Shown here piece after piece: positions 4,582 through 5,648 of a stretch of DNA of 5,648 nt. Source of the DNA: an uncultured Planctomycetaceae bacterium (GTDB taxonomy: Bacteria; Planctomycetota; Planctomycetia; Pirellulales; UBA1268); assembly GCA_903885855.1 (NCBI GenBank), contig CAISKG010000506.1, positions 1 through 5,648 of the forward strand, read 5' to 3'. The notes below the pieces were generated by a model. It did no database searches. It was not told where the DNA came from and worked only from the letters and a program-made list of their open reading frames with translations. The number at the start of each line of letters is the position of its first letter. Positions within the stretch are counted from its first letter, which is position 1. The translations under genes and the position numbers were made by a program.

Positions 4582-5648
4582 TCACCGCGTCTTGTCCTGA
4601 AGGAAGGCCCACAACGCTTCCGGGGCCGAGATGTCGCGGGTCTTCGCCCCGGTGCCGGTGTCGGCTTTCCCGCGCTGCATCGGCCAGCCATGGCCGTGGC
4701 CCTCGAGGTTGTAGAAGACCACCGGAGCCTTCCCCTCCCACGACTCCACCGTCACGCGGCAGCCGTCGGCAAGGTCGCGGTCCGGGAGCTCGTTCCGCAC
4801 GGGGGCCGCACCGCAGCCATTGACGCGCCGCCAGAAGGCGACCGTCTCCGGTGCCGAGAACTGATCCCGCGATCCGTTCCACGGCTTGAACGTGTCCTCG
4901 GTGCCGAGCATCACGACGGCGGGCACCGGGACGGTCGGCTTCGGCCAGTCGCGTTCGGCGGCCCTGGGGAGCGTCGCCACGACGACCCCGATGCCGGCGA
5001 TCCGCTCGGGCATCGCGCAGGCGAGAAACTGCGTCATCACGCCGCCATTCGATCCACCCGTCACGTAGATTCGCTTCGGATCGGCGACACCCTCCTCGAC
5101 GAGCGTGTCGAGCATCGCCCTGAAGAACCCGACATCGTCGGCGTCGCTCGTGCGCCGCTTCACGGAGTATGCGTCGTGGCTGCCGATGTTCCAGCCGTTG
5201 ACGCCCGAAGGATAGACGACGACGAACCCCTCCTTGTCTGCGAGCGGCGTGAAGTCGACCTTGAGGTGCATCTGGAGCCCCGAGCTCGCCGCGCCGCCGT
5301 GGAGGGCGAAGACGACCGGGGCCGGCCTTCCCGCCACCTTCGTCGGAACGTGGATGAAGAATTCTCGCTCGGCTTCACCCACGCGGAGCGTGCGCCGCTC
5401 GAGCCCCTCCGGTACGGGCATGGCGGCGATCCGCGAGCGCAGCGTGCGGATCGCCGCAGCCTGATTCGGGGTGGGCCTGATCCGCTCGTCGTCGGAGGCT
5501 CCCTGTCGATCGCCCGGCTCGGGCGCCGGTGCTTCCGTGCCGCCCCCCGGCGTCGGCCCGTCGACCGGCTGCGCGACGGCGGCGGCGAAGTGCCGCGTGA
5601 AGAAGTCGATCATCCTCCGCCGCGCTTCCTCCTCCTCGCGCGCCTCCG
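4582..5648 (-). CDS. LpqC/PHB-depolymerase-like alpha/beta-hydrolase esterase, 5' partial
   Basis: A serine esterase of the LpqC/polyhydroxybutyrate-depolymerase/feruloyl-esterase group, probably secreted and acting on polymeric or aromatic esters; the substrate is not determinable. Residues are numbered from the ATG at 5613 (343 aa). The oxyanion-hole motif is LHGG at 104-107. The nucleophile is S188 in TGGSNGG, the likely acid is D240 in GTEDTFKPWNG, and the likely His is H308 in GHGHGWP. DDVGFFRAMLDTL (159-171) is also typical. C267 and C285 could form a disulfide. Residues 15-65 are a Pro/Gly/Asp-rich linker. The frame stays open upstream of 5613 to the edge, reading a charged EAREEEEARRR stretch with G/C-rich third positions, and no signal peptide is visible. 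The true start and an export signal are therefore probably beyond the window. The ATG at 5613 remains possible, as GAGGAGGAGG lies upstream. It is followed by a 197-base gap before the HhH gene, so co-transcription is uncertain. Confidence 0.88.
   Translation of the reverse strand, partial: EAREEEEARRRMIDFFTRHFAAAVAQPVDGPTPGGGTEAPAPEPGDRQGASDDERIRPTPNQAAAIRTLRSRIAAMPVPEGLERRTLRVGEAEREFFIHVPTKVAGRPAPVVFALHGGAASSGLQMHLKVDFTPLADKEGFVVVYPSGVNGWNIGSHDAYSVKRRTSDADDVGFFRAMLDTLVEEGVADPKRIYVTGGSNGGVMTQFLACAMPERIAGIGVVVATLPRAAERDWPKPTVPVPAVVMLGTEDTFKPWNGSRDQFSAPETVAFWRRVNGCGAAPVRNELPDRDLADGCRVTVESWEGKAPVVFYNLEGHGHGWPMQRGKADTGTGAKTRDISAPEALWAFLQDKTR

Noticed and set aside
4020..4691. Upstream continuation of the MBL-M50 frame to an ATG at 4691
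   Set aside because: The extra 224 residues are Arg/Pro-rich, overlap the whole HhH gene and the end of the esterase, and precede the natural MBL start (MSAIHH), which has its own strong Shine-Dalgarno.
4385..4882. Upstream continuation of the HhH frame to an ATG at 4882
   Set aside because: Most of it overlaps the esterase gene in another frame and shows no domain. Only the alternative start at 4468 is credible, and family resemblance favours 4384.

Overview
The window is very GC-rich (roughly 70 percent by eye) and densely coding. It most likely comes from a planctomycete. The main reason is the large exported protein at the left, which has the DUF1549 plus DUF1553 (PSCyt2/PSD1) architecture that is heavily expanded in Planctomycetes and close relatives. 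The rest (strongly G/C third codon positions and a large secreted LpqC-type esterase) fits but is not diagnostic. No rRNA, tRNA, CRISPR array, insertion sequence or attachment site is visible.

Layout. The left third (about 2-2062, + strand) is the DUF1549/DUF1553 protein, whose 5' end runs off the window. A 91-base convergent intergenic region (2063-2153) follows, filled with GC-rich hairpins and a 15-base tandem repeat. Everything to its right is on the - strand. Read in transcription order, these are an LpqC/PHB-depolymerase-like esterase (5' end beyond the right edge, stop at 4582), a 197-base gap, a small Cdd1-type helix-hairpin-helix protein (4384-4016), and a 621-residue protein (4019-2154). 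The last two overlap by four bases (ATGA), with a strong Shine-Dalgarno sequence inside the upstream gene, so they are very probably translationally coupled.

The most unusual gene is the 621-residue protein. One uninterrupted frame joins a complete metallo-beta-lactamase-fold hydrolase (all the expected dinuclear-metal ligands present) to a multi-pass M50/site-2-protease-like membrane metallopeptidase (HEIGH plus a downstream DG motif) and a C-terminal, probably cytosolic, helical region. A soluble metallohydrolase and an intramembrane-type protease on one polypeptide, coupled to a putative nucleic-acid-binding HhH protein, is the best candidate here for something undescribed. Its substrate and biological role cannot be read from the sequence.

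A second signal is a 16-base sequence that occurs twice. Each copy lies just 3' of a stop codon, in the same orientation as the gene it follows, and each is followed by a GC hairpin. It looks like a shared 3'-end element of the DUF1549/DUF1553 gene and the esterase gene.
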